Source: Streptomyces cyaneus
GTDB taxonomy: Bacteria > Actinomycetota > Actinomycetes > Streptomycetales > Streptomycetaceae
NCBI RefSeq assembly: GCF_004028635.1
Contig: NZ_RQJW01000006.1
Coordinates: 372,001-436,000, forward strand
Length of the DNA: 64,000 nucleotides
Reading direction: 5' to 3'
The translations under genes and the position numbers were made by a program. This document shows positions 1 to 8,549 of the stretch, piece after piece. The notes beneath the pieces are model-generated. The model did not search any database, was not told the DNA's origin, and saw only the letters and a program-made list of their open reading frames with translations. Position 1 is the stretch's first letter. Every line of letters starts with the position of its first letter.

Positions 1-171
1 CTCGCCGTTCAGGAAGCGGACCTCGAGGCCGGTGGTGCGTGGGGAGCCGTCCTTGCGGAGCGTGGCGAGGACATGGTGAGTGAAGGCGCTGAACCGCTCC
101 TCCGCGGTGCGGGCGAGGTCCGGTTCCGCCTCGGTGAAGGTGGCCCAGTTCGCTGCCGTGTGTGTGGTCAT
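1..171 (-). CDS. pyridoxamine 5'-phosphate oxidase (PNPOx) family protein, N-terminal part
   Basis: The gene runs off the left edge, so only about 57 N-terminal residues are visible. They begin MTTHTAANWATFTEAEPDLA and continue through a segment reading HHVLATLRKDGSPRTTGLEV. The pattern 'FxxFxxxxLATLRxDGxPR' is typical of the first strands of split-barrel, flavin or F420-binding PNPOx proteins, which are common small oxidoreductases in Streptomyces. The ATG start at 171-169 is the natural one because no in-frame start with similar context lies just upstream. Catalytic residues and the cofactor site are outside the window, so the substrate cannot be stated. A heme-utilisation or F420-dependent relative of the same fold is equally possible. 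Confidence 0.7.
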   Translation of the reverse strand, partial: MTTHTAANWATFTEAEPDLARTAEERFSAFTHHVLATLRKDGSPRTTGLEVRFLNGE

Positions 172-241
172 ACGGTGAGTGTCGCGCCGATACCCGACAT
201 CTGCTGTCGGGTATCCGAGGTGTCCGCCCCTGACGGCGGCG

Positions 242-868
242 TCATGCCGCGTACGGCACAGGGCGGACGTATCTCTCCCGGCCCTCCTCGTCCCGCAACG
301 GCGTGCATCCCGCGGTGGTGAGCTGCTGGGCCAGCTTCGCGCGCCGGGTCGTGTTGAGGCGCAGGGCACCCAGCAGGAGTGCCGGCATCAGGACGGCGAG
401 CGGGAGCAGGACGGCGGGCTTGGCGGTCAGCAGGGCCAGGACCGGGAACAGGGCCGCGGAGGCCCAGGCTATGGCGAGCAGCCGCTTGCGATCGCCCACC
501 GCCCCGAGGGAGTCGTGCTTGATGAGCGCGGTGATCAGGTCGACGTCCGGCTGCGCCTCGGGGAGGGGAGTCAGCGAACCCGGGTGCATGCCGGGGACCG
601 GGCCTCCCGCGCCCGCCTGCGGGAACGCGGCCGCGTTGGCCGCCGCGCGCTGCTGTGCCCGGGGGGCGTCGTCGCGGACCAGGTACACGTGCAGGGTCTT
701 GTTCTCGCCGACGCGGCGGACGTCCGCGTACCGGAAGCCGTAGCACTCGGCGATGTACGCGAGTGCGCCCAGGGTCCGCAGCCGGGTGTAGGGGTGGACA
801 ATCTCGACGACGTCCTCGGAGGCGATCTGGCGCATGAGGGCGGTGACGCGGCGGTCGGCGAGGCTCAC
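242..868 (-). CDS. conserved hypothetical membrane protein
   Basis: About 208 aa if translated from the GTG at 868-866, chosen because a GGGAG ribosome-binding site lies 5 bases upstream. An ATG at 952 would add 28 residues but lacks a good site. The N-terminal ~75 residues (SLADRRVTALMRQIASEDVV...) are soluble, with the charged YxxRTLGALAYIAECYGFRY pattern. Residues ~130-175 form two closely spaced hydrophobic segments, the first around LLAIAWASAALFPVLALL and the second around LLPLAVLMPALLLGAL. A basic soluble tail follows. I do not recognise a functional family; the shape suggests a small membrane-anchored cytoplasmic protein. It is divergent from the class II aldolase gene at 1032. Confidence 0.6.
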   Translation of the reverse strand: MSLADRRVTALMRQIASEDVVEIVHPYTRLRTLGALAYIAECYGFRYADVRRVGENKTLHVYLVRDDAPRAQQRAAANAAAFPQAGAGGPVPGMHPGSLTPLPEAQPDVDLITALIKHDSLGAVGDRKRLLAIAWASAALFPVLALLTAKPAVLLPLAVLMPALLLGALRLNTTRRAKLAQQLTTAGCTPLRDEEGRERYVRPVPYAA

Positions 869-1031
869 AGGGGCTCCCGGCTGAAAAGTGACGCTGAATT
901 TCTGGTTCCGCACACCAGACCCGTGAGCCCCGGCAAGGGTTGCGTGCGTCATCTTCACGGAACATCTCTGTTCTCCTGCGCTGACCGACGGTAACTTCCG
1001 CCCCGTAAAGCACCCCAGTGCTGGAGGACAC

Positions 1032-1838
1032 ATGCACGGGACGCCCCTCGGGCCCACTCCGCCCACGCCGCTGCCGACCGACCGGCTGCAGTTCGCCATG
1101 CCGCCGATGCACGAGTCGGTCGCGGACGAGCGCCGCCACCGCAAGGAGCGGCTCGCGGGCGCGCTGCGGATCTTCGGGCGGCTCGGGTTCGAGGACGGGG
1201 TCTCGGGGCACATCACCGCGCGCGATCCCGAGTTCAGCGACTGCTTCTGGGTGAACCCGTTCGGGATGCCGTTCAAGCACGTCACCGTCAGCGACCTGGT
1301 CCTCGCCAACTCCGAGGGACAGGTGATCGAGGGCCGCTACCACGTGAACCAGGCGGCCTTCACCGTGCACTCCCAGGTCCACGCCGCCCGCCCGGACGTC
1401 GTCGCCGTCGCCCACTGCCACTCGGTGCACGGGCGGGCGCTCGCGGCACTGGGGGAACTGCTGGACCCGATCACCCAGGAGAGCTGCGCCTTCTACGAGG
1501 ACCACGCGCTCTACGACGCCTACTCGGGGGTCGCCGTCGACGCCCTGGAGGGCCGGCGGATCGCGGCCGCGCTCGGCTCACGCAAGGCGCTCGTCCTGCG
1601 CAACCACGGGTTGCTGACCGTCGGTGACTCGGTGGACGCGGCGGCCTGGTGGTTCCTGTCGATGGAACGGTCCAGTCAGGTGCAGCTGACCGCGAAGGCC
1701 GCGGGGCGTCCGGTGCTCATCGAACATCGGCAGGCGGTGGCCACGCGGGAGCAGTTGGGCGGGGATCTGGTGGCGTGGATCAACTATCAGCCGTTGTGGC
1801 AGGACGTGAGCCGGAGTGAGCCGGATTTGTTGAGCTGA
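1032..1838 (+). CDS. class II aldolase/adducin family protein
   Basis: 268 aa, preceded by a strong GGAGG site 5-6 bases before the ATG. The fold shows the family's zinc-site histidines in VAHCHSVHGRAL (residues ~120-131) and the later 'LRNHGLLTVG' (~185-194). It also has the N-terminal G-x-S-G-H-I-T-A-R-D motif (~58-67) that forms the phosphate-binding loop. Members are Zn-dependent aldolases, epimerases or decarboxylases acting on small sugar phosphates or keto acids. The specific substrate cannot be read from sequence. The protein is close to the single-domain family length (220-270 aa). No operon partner is obvious: the upstream gene is divergent and the downstream gene convergent. Confidence 0.9.
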   Translation: MHGTPLGPTPPTPLPTDRLQFAMPPMHESVADERRHRKERLAGALRIFGRLGFEDGVSGHITARDPEFSDCFWVNPFGMPFKHVTVSDLVLANSEGQVIEGRYHVNQAAFTVHSQVHAARPDVVAVAHCHSVHGRALAALGELLDPITQESCAFYEDHALYDAYSGVAVDALEGRRIAAALGSRKALVLRNHGLLTVGDSVDAAAWWFLSMERSSQVQLTAKAAGRPVLIEHRQAVATREQLGGDLVAWINYQPLWQDVSRSEPDLLS

Positions 1839-1876
1839 GGGTTCGGTGGGGCCGCCGGCGGTTCAGAGGCTTTGGG

Positions 1877-2761
1877 TCAGAAACCCCGGAGGACGACGGC
1901 CTTCGTCATCGCGAACTCCTCGTCCGTGAGCACGCCGTCCCGGTGCAGCTCGCCCAACTCCCGCAGGCGGCGCAGCAGTACGTCGTGGTGGTCGGCCGGA
2001 GGTGGCACGGACGCCGCCAGCTGGGGGCGGTCGGCGTGGTCGACGCCGGGGCGGGTGGACGGGTGGGGCAGACGGGCGGTGACCGCGGTGGCGACCAGGG
2101 CCGTGAGCAGGTCGCGACGGGCGCTGCCCCACAGGTCCAGGGCGTACGGGTCCTTCTCCGGCGGCAGTTTGGAGAACACCGTCTCGCGGGTCACGAAGCG
2201 CAGGAAGCCGTCCTCGTAGCCGGAGTTGGGCAGCCACTCGATCTGGACGAGGTCACCGACGTTGATGATGCGCGGGCCGGTCGCCCGTTTGACCCGGTCG
2301 GAGGTGTCGGACCAGTCGATCCGCACCTGGGTGCCGTCGAAGGAGACCGTGCCGTCGGAGGAGCGGACGGAGACGGGGACGGGCGGGCCGGGGAGGAGGT
2401 AGGTCTTGGTCGGTTCCTTGGGGATCTGGTCCAGGAGCAGTGCGTGCCGGATCTCCTCGGCGACGTACTCGGCGACCCCGGCACGGTCGATGTCCACCGT
2501 CAGCCGGTACGGATCCGCCGGGTCGGGCAGCCGTCCGCCGGTCGCCTGGAGCAGCGGGTCGGCACCCTCACGCAGCCGCATACGCAGTCGTCCGCGTTTG
2601 CGTTCGGGCTCGAAGACGATGCTCGCGACGGCTTCGAGGGGTACGGCGATCTCCCCGTATGTCTGCCGGAACAGCGGCACGGAGCGGTGGAGTCCCGGCG
2701 TGATCCGGACCGTTGTGCCGTCGAAGGCCCAGGTCCCGTCGCGCTGGATGATCTCGGCCAT
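1877..2761 (-). CDS. DUF4429/SHOCT domain protein
   Basis: 294 aa. Two related beta-rich repeats are visible. The first begins IIQRDGTWAFDGTTVRI and the second SVRSSDGTVSFDGTQVRIDW, each followed by an 'i.v.Ld.vasie.ep' type strand set. This tandem arrangement is characteristic of DUF4429, a PH-like fold. The last ~30 residues (LRRLRELGELHRDGVLTDEEFAMTKA) are a SHOCT motif, a short helical oligomerisation module found at protein ends. Function is unknown; roles in lipid or protein binding are only suggested by the PH-like fold. It is convergent with the aldolase gene, and the stop codons are about 40 bp apart. Confidence 0.85.
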   Translation of the reverse strand: MAEIIQRDGTWAFDGTTVRITPGLHRSVPLFRQTYGEIAVPLEAVASIVFEPERKRGRLRMRLREGADPLLQATGGRLPDPADPYRLTVDIDRAGVAEYVAEEIRHALLLDQIPKEPTKTYLLPGPPVPVSVRSSDGTVSFDGTQVRIDWSDTSDRVKRATGPRIINVGDLVQIEWLPNSGYEDGFLRFVTRETVFSKLPPEKDPYALDLWGSARRDLLTALVATAVTARLPHPSTRPGVDHADRPQLAASVPPPADHHDVLLRRLRELGELHRDGVLTDEEFAMTKAVVLRGF

Positions 2762-2961
2762 AGGGAAATTCTCGCAGCCGGGTCAACACGATGGCCCTCT
2801 CATCACCCGCACCCACCGGACCGGTGGGATGGGGGGCGGTGGTGTGCGGCACAATTCGCTTTCGTCGTACGGGAGTTGTCGGTGGGCCCGGTTCGCGGCC
2901 GCGATCTGTGATGGCCGGTATGTGAGATCCGGGTGCCGGTCGGAGGGCCGTGCGGCTATAA

Positions 2962-3027
2962 GGCCATGAGGCAATAGGGCCATGAGGTCATGAGACCCAT
3001 GAGGTCATGTGGCCTATGAGGTCATCT
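2962..3027. repeat. four tandem 16-17 bp repeats (GGCCATGAGGTCATG-like)
   Basis: Units at 2962-2977, 2978-2993, 2994-3010 and 3011-3027 share the core CATGAGGTCAT, which is degenerate in the first and last copies. Each core contains the inverted arms ATGA and TCAT around GG. The block ends about 28 bp before the TTG start of the membrane protein at 3055. It could be an operator array or simply a slipped repeat. Confidence 0.7.
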
Positions 3028-3054
3028 GGTCGCTGGGGTACCAGGTCGTGAGCG

Positions 3055-4359
3055 TTGTACGGAAGGCGGGCATCGGGCGTGGCGGTGCAGGAGGCTGGGC
3101 AGGGCGGCGCGGCTGCGGGCGCGCATGGGGGCGGCTGCACCTGTGGGGACTGTCCGCACGGGGCGCGTGCGGGGCATCGGCGCGCGGTCGCCGCATTCCT
3201 GCTGAAGCGGGACGAGTTCGCGGCCGGGCAGGGGCTGCCGGCCGCGGTGGCCCACTCGGCCTCGGCCTCCCGGCAGTGGGTCTCGGAGGAGCTGACGCAG
3301 TCGGCGGAACTGGTCGCCGAGCGAGCGCGGGCCGAGGGCGGGGCGTGGCTGGCGCGACTGTGGTGGCGTACGGCGTCGGTGGTCTGGGTCCTGGTCGTGG
3401 TGCTGCTGCTGGTGCAGGCGCTCACGGCGATCGGGGCGGGGTGGACTTCGGCGCGTACGGCCGGGCTGCTGGCGGCGCTGGTGACGGCCGGGGCACTGAC
3501 CGCGGCGTCCTGGTTCCACCGGGCGCGGGGCGGGGCGCTGGCGCCGGTCATCGGTGAGGACAACCGGCTGTCCACGTCGCGTGCGGTGGCCGGTGCCTGG
3601 GTGCTGTTCGTGGCGTACGCCGTGTTGGTGCTGGTGGGGCGGCTTGTGGGGGCGTCCGGGCACGGGGAGCGCGACGCGGTGATCGCCGGTCTCGAGCTCG
3701 GGCGGGGGGCCGGTGTGGTGACCGTGCTCGCCGTCGTGTGCGCGATCGCCGTGCTGGTGCGGCGGGTTGTCGGGGTGCGGGTGCTCGGGCAGCGGCTGCA
3801 GAAGGTGCGGGCGGATCGGCCTCGGGCGGCGGATCTGCTGACGGATGATGCGGGGCGGGGGACGTTCGCGGACATCCAGTACGTCGTGATCAGTGGGGTC
3901 GCTTTGCTGTTCGCGGCGGTGCGGTTGGGGCGGCGGCCGGATCAGTTGCCCGATCTGCCATGGGGGTTGGCTGTGGTGGTGCTGATCTCGGCGGCGACGT
4001 ATCTGGCCGGGAAGTATGCGGAGGGGGGTCGGCCGGTGATCCTCTCTGTGGTGCGGGCGCGGGAGGCCGGTGACTTGGACGGGCCGATCCGTACGGGGGA
4101 CGACATCGAGATCCGGGGGGCGGGGTTCGTGCCGCCCGGGGCGCAGGGTGCCGACCGGTTGTCGCGGATGGTGGTGCGGATCGGGGCGGTGCATGTGCAT
4201 GTGCCGTTGGTGCCGGTCAGCGGGGGGTTCAGCAACCCGACGGACGCGGTGCTGAGGGTGCCTGTGCCGGCGGATGTGGAGCCGGGGCGGGTGGAGGTGC
4301 AGGTGGTTACTGCGGCGGGGGTGGAGACCAACCGGTACGGCATTGACGTGACTGAGTGA
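3055..4359 (+). CDS. multi-pass membrane protein with C-terminal IPT/TIG-like domain
   Basis: 434 aa from the TTG at 3055; GTG codons at 3079 and 3085 are plausible alternatives, as ribosome-binding sites are weak for all. The N-terminus is Cys-rich (CTCGDCPHG, ~28-36), a CxCxxC metal-site-like motif. Residues ~100-330 hold about five or six hydrophobic segments, for example VVWVLVVVLLLVQALTAI and WVLFVAYAVLVLVGRLVGA. The last ~95 residues read as a soluble beta domain: VILSVVRAREAG, then DDIEIRGAGFVPPG, VRIGAVHV and VEVQVVTAAGVETN, which fits an IPT/TIG immunoglobulin-like fold. I do not recognise the full-length family. The gene stands alone, downstream of a tandem-repeat block. Confidence 0.7.
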   Translation: MYGRRASGVAVQEAGQGGAAAGAHGGGCTCGDCPHGARAGHRRAVAAFLLKRDEFAAGQGLPAAVAHSASASRQWVSEELTQSAELVAERARAEGGAWLARLWWRTASVVWVLVVVLLLVQALTAIGAGWTSARTAGLLAALVTAGALTAASWFHRARGGALAPVIGEDNRLSTSRAVAGAWVLFVAYAVLVLVGRLVGASGHGERDAVIAGLELGRGAGVVTVLAVVCAIAVLVRRVVGVRVLGQRLQKVRADRPRAADLLTDDAGRGTFADIQYVVISGVALLFAAVRLGRRPDQLPDLPWGLAVVVLISAATYLAGKYAEGGRPVILSVVRAREAGDLDGPIRTGDDIEIRGAGFVPPGAQGADRLSRMVVRIGAVHVHVPLVPVSGGFSNPTDAVLRVPVPADVEPGRVEVQVVTAAGVETNRYGIDVTE

Positions 4360-4849
4360 CGGTTGCCTCCGGCGGTTGGGCCGGGGATGCCTGCGGCGGC
4401 CCGTTGCTGTTCGGTGGGGGTGCGCGTAGCGCCTGCGGGTGCGTTGTGGGTCGGGGCCGCGCCGGGGGGTGTCCGTCCTCGGACCGGCGGTCGCCCTTAG
4501 GCCAAGAGGTGCTGCGTGTTGACGCCGGCCACTGCGGGCGGACACCCCCCGGCACGTCCCCTTTCCGCCGTGGGCGACTGCGGCGCCGCGGGGGTGCGCG
4601 TGGACGATGCGGGTGGGCCTCCGCTTCTCGACGCCGGTCCAGGCAATTCAGCCCGTCTGGGGGTGCCCCCTCTGGGGGAGTTTGAGGACGAGGCCCGTTC
4701 AGGGCCGAAGCGGGGGGGGCTGGGTTACACACCTCCAGTCGGGCTCGGTCAGAAAAAGGCGGTCGGGACAGGGTTGAGCGGCGGCGGTGTTGCGTACGTA
4801 TGGTCTTTTGAGGGGTCACGGCACGGCGGGCGAGAGGCGGCTACGGGCG
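4360..4849. other. intergenic stretch with Streptomyces-type repeat sequences
   Basis: No convincing gene. It holds a perfect 15-bp inverted repeat (GCCGGGGGGTGTCCG at 4461-4475 and its complement at 4539-4553, loop 63 bp). A second element at 4648-4710 reads CAGCCCGTCTGG ... TTTGAGGACGAGGCCCGTTC. I recognise the latter as a dispersed intergenic motif common in Streptomyces genomes; its function is not established. ORFs crossing this stretch lack protein-like composition. Confidence 0.6.
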
Positions 4850-5380
4850 ATGACTCACGGTATGCACACGGGCACGCACACCCCTTACCTCGACGGCGAC
4901 CGGAACTGGCGGGATACCGCCGGCCGGTACGCGCTACTGCCGCTCCGCGTCTTCCTCGGCGTCACGTTCATCTACGCCGGCCTGGACAAACTCACCGACA
5001 GCGCCTTCATGAAGGACGCCGGCTCGGGCTCGATCGGCGACATGATGCGGGCCGTTCGTGACTCCGCGGCGATTCCGGCCATGGTCGACATGTCGCTGGA
5101 GAACCCCGTTGCTTTCGGCTACGCCATCGCCTTCGGCGAGCTGGTCGTCGGTATCGGCACCCTGGTCGGGCTGTTCGCCCGCGTGGCGGCACTCGGCGGT
5201 GCGCTCATCTCGCTGAGTCTGTGGTTGACGGTGAGCTGGGCCTCCGATCCGTACTACTACGGCAATGACCTGGCCTATTTGATGGCCTGGCTGCCTCTCG
5301 TGCTTGCGGGCGCCCCCATGTTGTCCCTGGACGCCGCACTTCGCGCGCGGCGACGGCAGCGGACGGGTGGCTTTCGGTAG
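4850..5380 (+). CDS. DoxX family membrane protein
   Basis: 176 aa from the ATG at 4850; an ORF extension to 4787 would add unlikely sequence. Four transmembrane helices are visible: LLPLRVFLGVTFIYAGLDKL (~31-50), VAFGYAIAFGELVVGIGTLVGLF, VAALGGALISLSLWLTVSW and AYLMAWLPLVLAGAPMLSL. The signature 'R-x-x-x-G-x-x-F-x-x-A-G-x-x-K' of DoxX/DoxD-type proteins is present in the first helix. DoxX proteins are linked in other bacteria to quinone-coupled thiosulfate oxidation or oxidative-stress membrane complexes; the role here is not indicated by neighbours. The gene is followed on the opposite strand by the PspC-associated small membrane protein. Confidence 0.9.
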   Translation: MTHGMHTGTHTPYLDGDRNWRDTAGRYALLPLRVFLGVTFIYAGLDKLTDSAFMKDAGSGSIGDMMRAVRDSAAIPAMVDMSLENPVAFGYAIAFGELVVGIGTLVGLFARVAALGGALISLSLWLTVSWASDPYYYGNDLAYLMAWLPLVLAGAPMLSLDAALRARRRQRTGGFR

Positions 5381-5408
5381 CCCAGTCGGCGTGGGCCTGA
5401 CGCATGGG

Positions 5409-5660
5409 TCAGTGGTGTGCGTCGGGATGGGGCTCCGGGGGCGTCGGGTTGGCTTCGCGGGGCGATCCTCGGCGTCTGCGTATCGCCCTGGTCAGGACCG
5501 CTGCCGTGCCTGCCAGGCACAGGCCGCCCACGACCAGCGGGATCACCACGAACCACGGTGTCTCCCAGGTGCCGCCCGCGTCACCGGCGTAGATGATGCC
5601 CGCGAGGGTCAGGAAGGCGCCGGCGACCAGTCTGCCGGGCTGGAACTCATGACGTAGCAC
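5409..5660 (-). CDS. small two-helix membrane protein coupled to PspC gene
   Basis: 83 aa with two hydrophobic segments (LVAGAFLTLAGIIYAGD and WFVVIPLVVGGLCLAGTAAVL) followed by a basic, proline/histidine-rich cytoplasmic tail. Its start overlaps the end of the upstream PspC/toastrack gene by 14 bp, so the two are almost certainly co-transcribed and translationally coupled. I do not recognise a named family. The context suggests an accessory component of the envelope-stress module encoded at 5.6-9.3 kb. Confidence 0.75.
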   Translation of the reverse strand: MLRHEFQPGRLVAGAFLTLAGIIYAGDAGGTWETPWFVVIPLVVGGLCLAGTAAVLTRAIRRRRGSPREANPTPPEPHPDAHH

Positions 5661-7080
5661 GGCTCACCTCCGCCTGTCCCACGCCGACGTTGAGGTCGAG
5701 GTCCAACGTGCCCGCGTCCTTGGTGCCCGTGGCCGGTGTCAGGGTCAGCTCCTTGTGCTTGTCCGGCGCAACGTCCACGTCCTGCTTGTCGTCACCCGGC
5801 AACTGGATGTCTCCCACCCCCACCTCGATGCTCACCTCCACGGTCACGTCCTTGGGGACGATCACTTTCAGTCGGCCCACGCCCACTTCTGCTCTCGTCG
5901 TCACCGTCTGGTCCTCGGTGAGCTTCAACCGGGACAGGTCCAGGGTGCCGACGCCGGTGCCGAGGTCGTACTGCGGCTGTACGTCCGCCACGGCCGCCGG
6001 TCGCCAGTTCCGCTCGATCCAGTGGGTGCCGATGTCCTTGGGCAGCGCGGCGGAGGCGGCCAGTAGGCCTGCCGTGATGATCGCCAGGAATATGGAGCCC
6101 GCTCCCGTGCGGCCCAGGAAGGCGCTGACCGCTATGCCCAGACCGAGGACGAGCAGCGCGCAGGACAGGCCGGTCTGCAGGCTGGTGCCGAGTGCGTGGT
6201 CCTCCCACGTCGCGCTGGTGCCGAGGGCGCCCGCGAGCAGGGCCAGCAGGAACACCCAGCCGCCGATCCAACGGGGGCCGCGCGGTTTTGGCTGGTGCGG
6301 GCGTCGGTCGCGTATGTCCTGGCGGCTGCTCCAGGTGGTGCCGAGGCTGATGTTGACGGCCGCCGCGATGTCGCGGTCGCGGGAGTCGCGAGGGCCCCAG
6401 AGATAGCCCGTGCCGCCGTCGTGCGTGCCGTCCTTGACGATGGGGTCGCGCCACCAGGACGGGTAGGCGGCGGGGACCGGTGGTGCCTGGGCCTCGGGTG
6501 GGGCGTCGGCGACGGCCTGGGCGGCGAGGGGGTCGGGGTCGGGGGTGCCGCGGTGCCGCGACCAGTAACCGGCGCCCGCGAGGAGAAGGGAGAGGACGAT
6601 GGCGAAGGCCAGCACTCCGCCGTTCTTCAGCAGTGTCAGGAACACGCCGCAGCCGACCAGCGCGAACAGCACGGCCGTCAGTGCCTGGCCGTCGACGCGG
6701 CCGGTGAGCAGCTTGCGCACCTCGTTTTCGTCCTCGTCTTCGTACGGGACGAAGAGCCAGGCGAAGCCGTAGAAGATGAGGCCGATGCCGCCGGTCGCGG
6801 AGAGCACGGCGAGGGTGATCCGGAATATCACCGGATCCATGTCGCACCGCCGGCCGAGCCCGGCGCACACGCCGGCCAGCATCTTGTACCGCCGGTCGCG
6901 CCGGAACTTGCGCGGCGGGTCGAGTGCACCCGCCTCGGCGGACGCCCCTGCTTCTGCGCCTACGTGCGCGCGCGGTTCCTCACCCGCGGCGCTCGCGGGT
7001 GCCGGGCCGGGCCGGGTGCCCGCGGTGGGCACGGCGTCCGGCTCGGGCACGGAGTCCGCGGCGGGCTGGTGATCTGTCAT
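5647..7080 (-). CDS. PspC domain membrane protein with LiaF-like (toastrack) C-terminus
   Basis: About 477 aa from the ATG at 7080; longer readings lack Streptomyces-like composition. An Ala/Pro-rich N-terminus precedes a PspC domain (~58-120; FRRDRRYKMLAGVCAGLGRRCDMDP ... FYGFAWLFVPYED), followed by several more hydrophobic segments. The last ~120 residues are beta-rich with repeating 'GVGxLxV' strands (GTGVGTLDLSRLKL, EVGVGRLKVIVPKDV, IEVGVGDIQLPG). This is the LiaF-type or 'toastrack' domain. Such proteins sit in the membrane and are partnered with LiaRS-like two-component systems sensing envelope stress. The divergent gene at 7260 encodes exactly such a kinase, itself with a PspC domain, supporting a functional unit. 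Confidence 0.85.
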   Translation of the reverse strand: MTDHQPAADSVPEPDAVPTAGTRPGPAPASAAGEEPRAHVGAEAGASAEAGALDPPRKFRRDRRYKMLAGVCAGLGRRCDMDPVIFRITLAVLSATGGIGLIFYGFAWLFVPYEDEDENEVRKLLTGRVDGQALTAVLFALVGCGVFLTLLKNGGVLAFAIVLSLLLAGAGYWSRHRGTPDPDPLAAQAVADAPPEAQAPPVPAAYPSWWRDPIVKDGTHDGGTGYLWGPRDSRDRDIAAAVNISLGTTWSSRQDIRDRRPHQPKPRGPRWIGGWVFLLALLAGALGTSATWEDHALGTSLQTGLSCALLVLGLGIAVSAFLGRTGAGSIFLAIITAGLLAASAALPKDIGTHWIERNWRPAAVADVQPQYDLGTGVGTLDLSRLKLTEDQTVTTRAEVGVGRLKVIVPKDVTVEVSIEVGVGDIQLPGDDKQDVDVAPDKHKELTLTPATGTKDAGTLDLDLNVGVGQAEVSRATS

Positions 7081-7259
7081 GTGTCCATGGTGACGGGCGG
7101 GTCGGCGTGGCGGGAGTCGGAATGACCCTGGTCGGACCCTGATATCGGTCCCTGAGGGGGGTCTGGGGAAGCGTTCGACGCGACGGTCCTCGAAGATCAG
7201 GGGCGTCTCGGGGGTCGACCCTGATGCCCTGCTGCTCCGGCCGTGTGAACATCGATGGC

Positions 7260-8549
7260 ATGCCGGAAGCCGCAGCAGCGCCACTCGTCGAACCGCGGCC
7301 GCCGCGCAAGCTCTACCGCAGCAGCGACGGACGCTGGCTCGGGGGCGTGGCGCGGGGGCTCGCCGGGCATCTCGGCCTGCCCGTCATCTGGGTGCGACTC
7401 GTCTTCGTCGGCCTGTTCATGGCGGACGGCCTCGGTGCGCTGCTGTATGCCGCGTTCTGGTTCTTCGTGCCGCTCGGCGTCGGCGGCGTCGACGCGCAGC
7501 GGCCTTCTCCCTTCGCCACCGAGACCGCGGCCGACGGCCGCCGCAGACTTGTCGCCCGCAAGCCGGACAGGGGGCAGATCGTCGCGCTGCTCCTCATGGT
7601 CGTGGTGGCGATGGTCTTCGTCGGCAGCGTGGACCTGGGCAGCGGCGCCAAGGCCTACCTCCTGCCCGCCGTGCTCGTCGGAGCGGGCGTCGCCCTGGTC
7701 TGGCGCCAGGCGGACAACGCCCGCCGGGCCCGCTGGATGGAGGTCGGGCGGCGTCGGCGCACGCTTACTCTGCTGCGTGCCGCAGGCGGCGTCGTCCTGG
7801 TCACGGCCGGCGTCTCCGGCATCTTCGTCCTGCAGGGCTCCGCCGCCCACCTGGACTCCGTCCTGCAGGCGGCCCTGGCGGTCCTCGTCGGCATAACGCT
7901 CCTCGCGGGGCCGTACCTGGTCCGGATGACCCAGGACCTCTCCGAGGAACGCCTGATGCGCATCCGCGCCCAGGAGCGCGCCGAGGTCGCCGCGCACGTC
8001 CACGACTCGGTGCTGCACACCCTGACCCTGATCCAGCGCAACGCGGAGAACGCGAACGAGGTCCGTCGCCTCGCCCGCGCCCAGGAGCGCGACCTGCGCA
8101 CCTGGCTCTACAAACCCGAGGGCACCGGCAAGGACGAGGCCGACGAACCCACCAACCTCGCCGACGCGGTCCGGCGCAACGCCGCGGAGGTGGAGGACAA
8201 GCACGGCGTCCCCATAGAGGTCGTGGTCGTCGGCGACTGCCCGCTCGACGAGAAAATCGGCCCACAGATGCAGGCCGCGCGCGAGGCGATGGTGAACGCC
8301 GCGAAGTACGGTGGCGAGGGCGGCGCCGTACAGGTCTACGCCGAGGTGGAGGGGAAGACCGTCTTCGTGTCCGTCCGGGACCGCGGTCCGGGCTTCGACC
8401 TCGACTCGATACCCGCCGACCGCATGGGCGTTAGAGAATCGATCATCGGCCGCATGGAGCGCAACGGCGGTACGGCCCGACTGAGGGCGGTACCCGGCGG
8501 CGGTACGGAGGTCGAGCTGGAGATGGAGAGGGCGGAGAAGACGTCATGA
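7260..8549 (+). CDS. sensor histidine kinase with N-terminal PspC domain
   Basis: 429 aa from the ATG at 7260; no clear ribosome-binding site, so the start is provisional and the message may be nearly leaderless. A PspC domain (~17-75; KLYRSSDGRWLGGVARGLAGHLGLPV ... WFFVPLG) is followed by four hydrophobic segments to ~210. The dimerisation and phosphoacceptor region contains AHVHDSVLHTLTLIQ, where the first His is the likely phosphorylated residue. An HATPase_c domain follows with EAMVNAAKYG (N box) and VRDRGPGFD (G1 box). The architecture places it with NarL-class kinases. It overlaps the response-regulator gene by ATGA, so kinase and regulator are made together. Confidence 0.92.
   Translation: MPEAAAAPLVEPRPPRKLYRSSDGRWLGGVARGLAGHLGLPVIWVRLVFVGLFMADGLGALLYAAFWFFVPLGVGGVDAQRPSPFATETAADGRRRLVARKPDRGQIVALLLMVVVAMVFVGSVDLGSGAKAYLLPAVLVGAGVALVWRQADNARRARWMEVGRRRRTLTLLRAAGGVVLVTAGVSGIFVLQGSAAHLDSVLQAALAVLVGITLLAGPYLVRMTQDLSEERLMRIRAQERAEVAAHVHDSVLHTLTLIQRNAENANEVRRLARAQERDLRTWLYKPEGTGKDEADEPTNLADAVRRNAAEVEDKHGVPIEVVVVGDCPLDEKIGPQMQAAREAMVNAAKYGGEGGAVQVYAEVEGKTVFVSVRDRGPGFDLDSIPADRMGVRESIIGRMERNGGTARLRAVPGGGTEVELEMERAEKTS

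Noticed and set aside
168..1505. 445-aa leftward ORF antisense to the class II aldolase
   Set aside because: Arg/Pro/Gly-rich shadow of the real aldolase gene and its neighbour in other frames.
3022..4545. 507-aa leftward ORF across the IPT-domain membrane protein
   Set aside because: His/Arg/Pro-rich shadow on the opposite strand of a well-supported gene.
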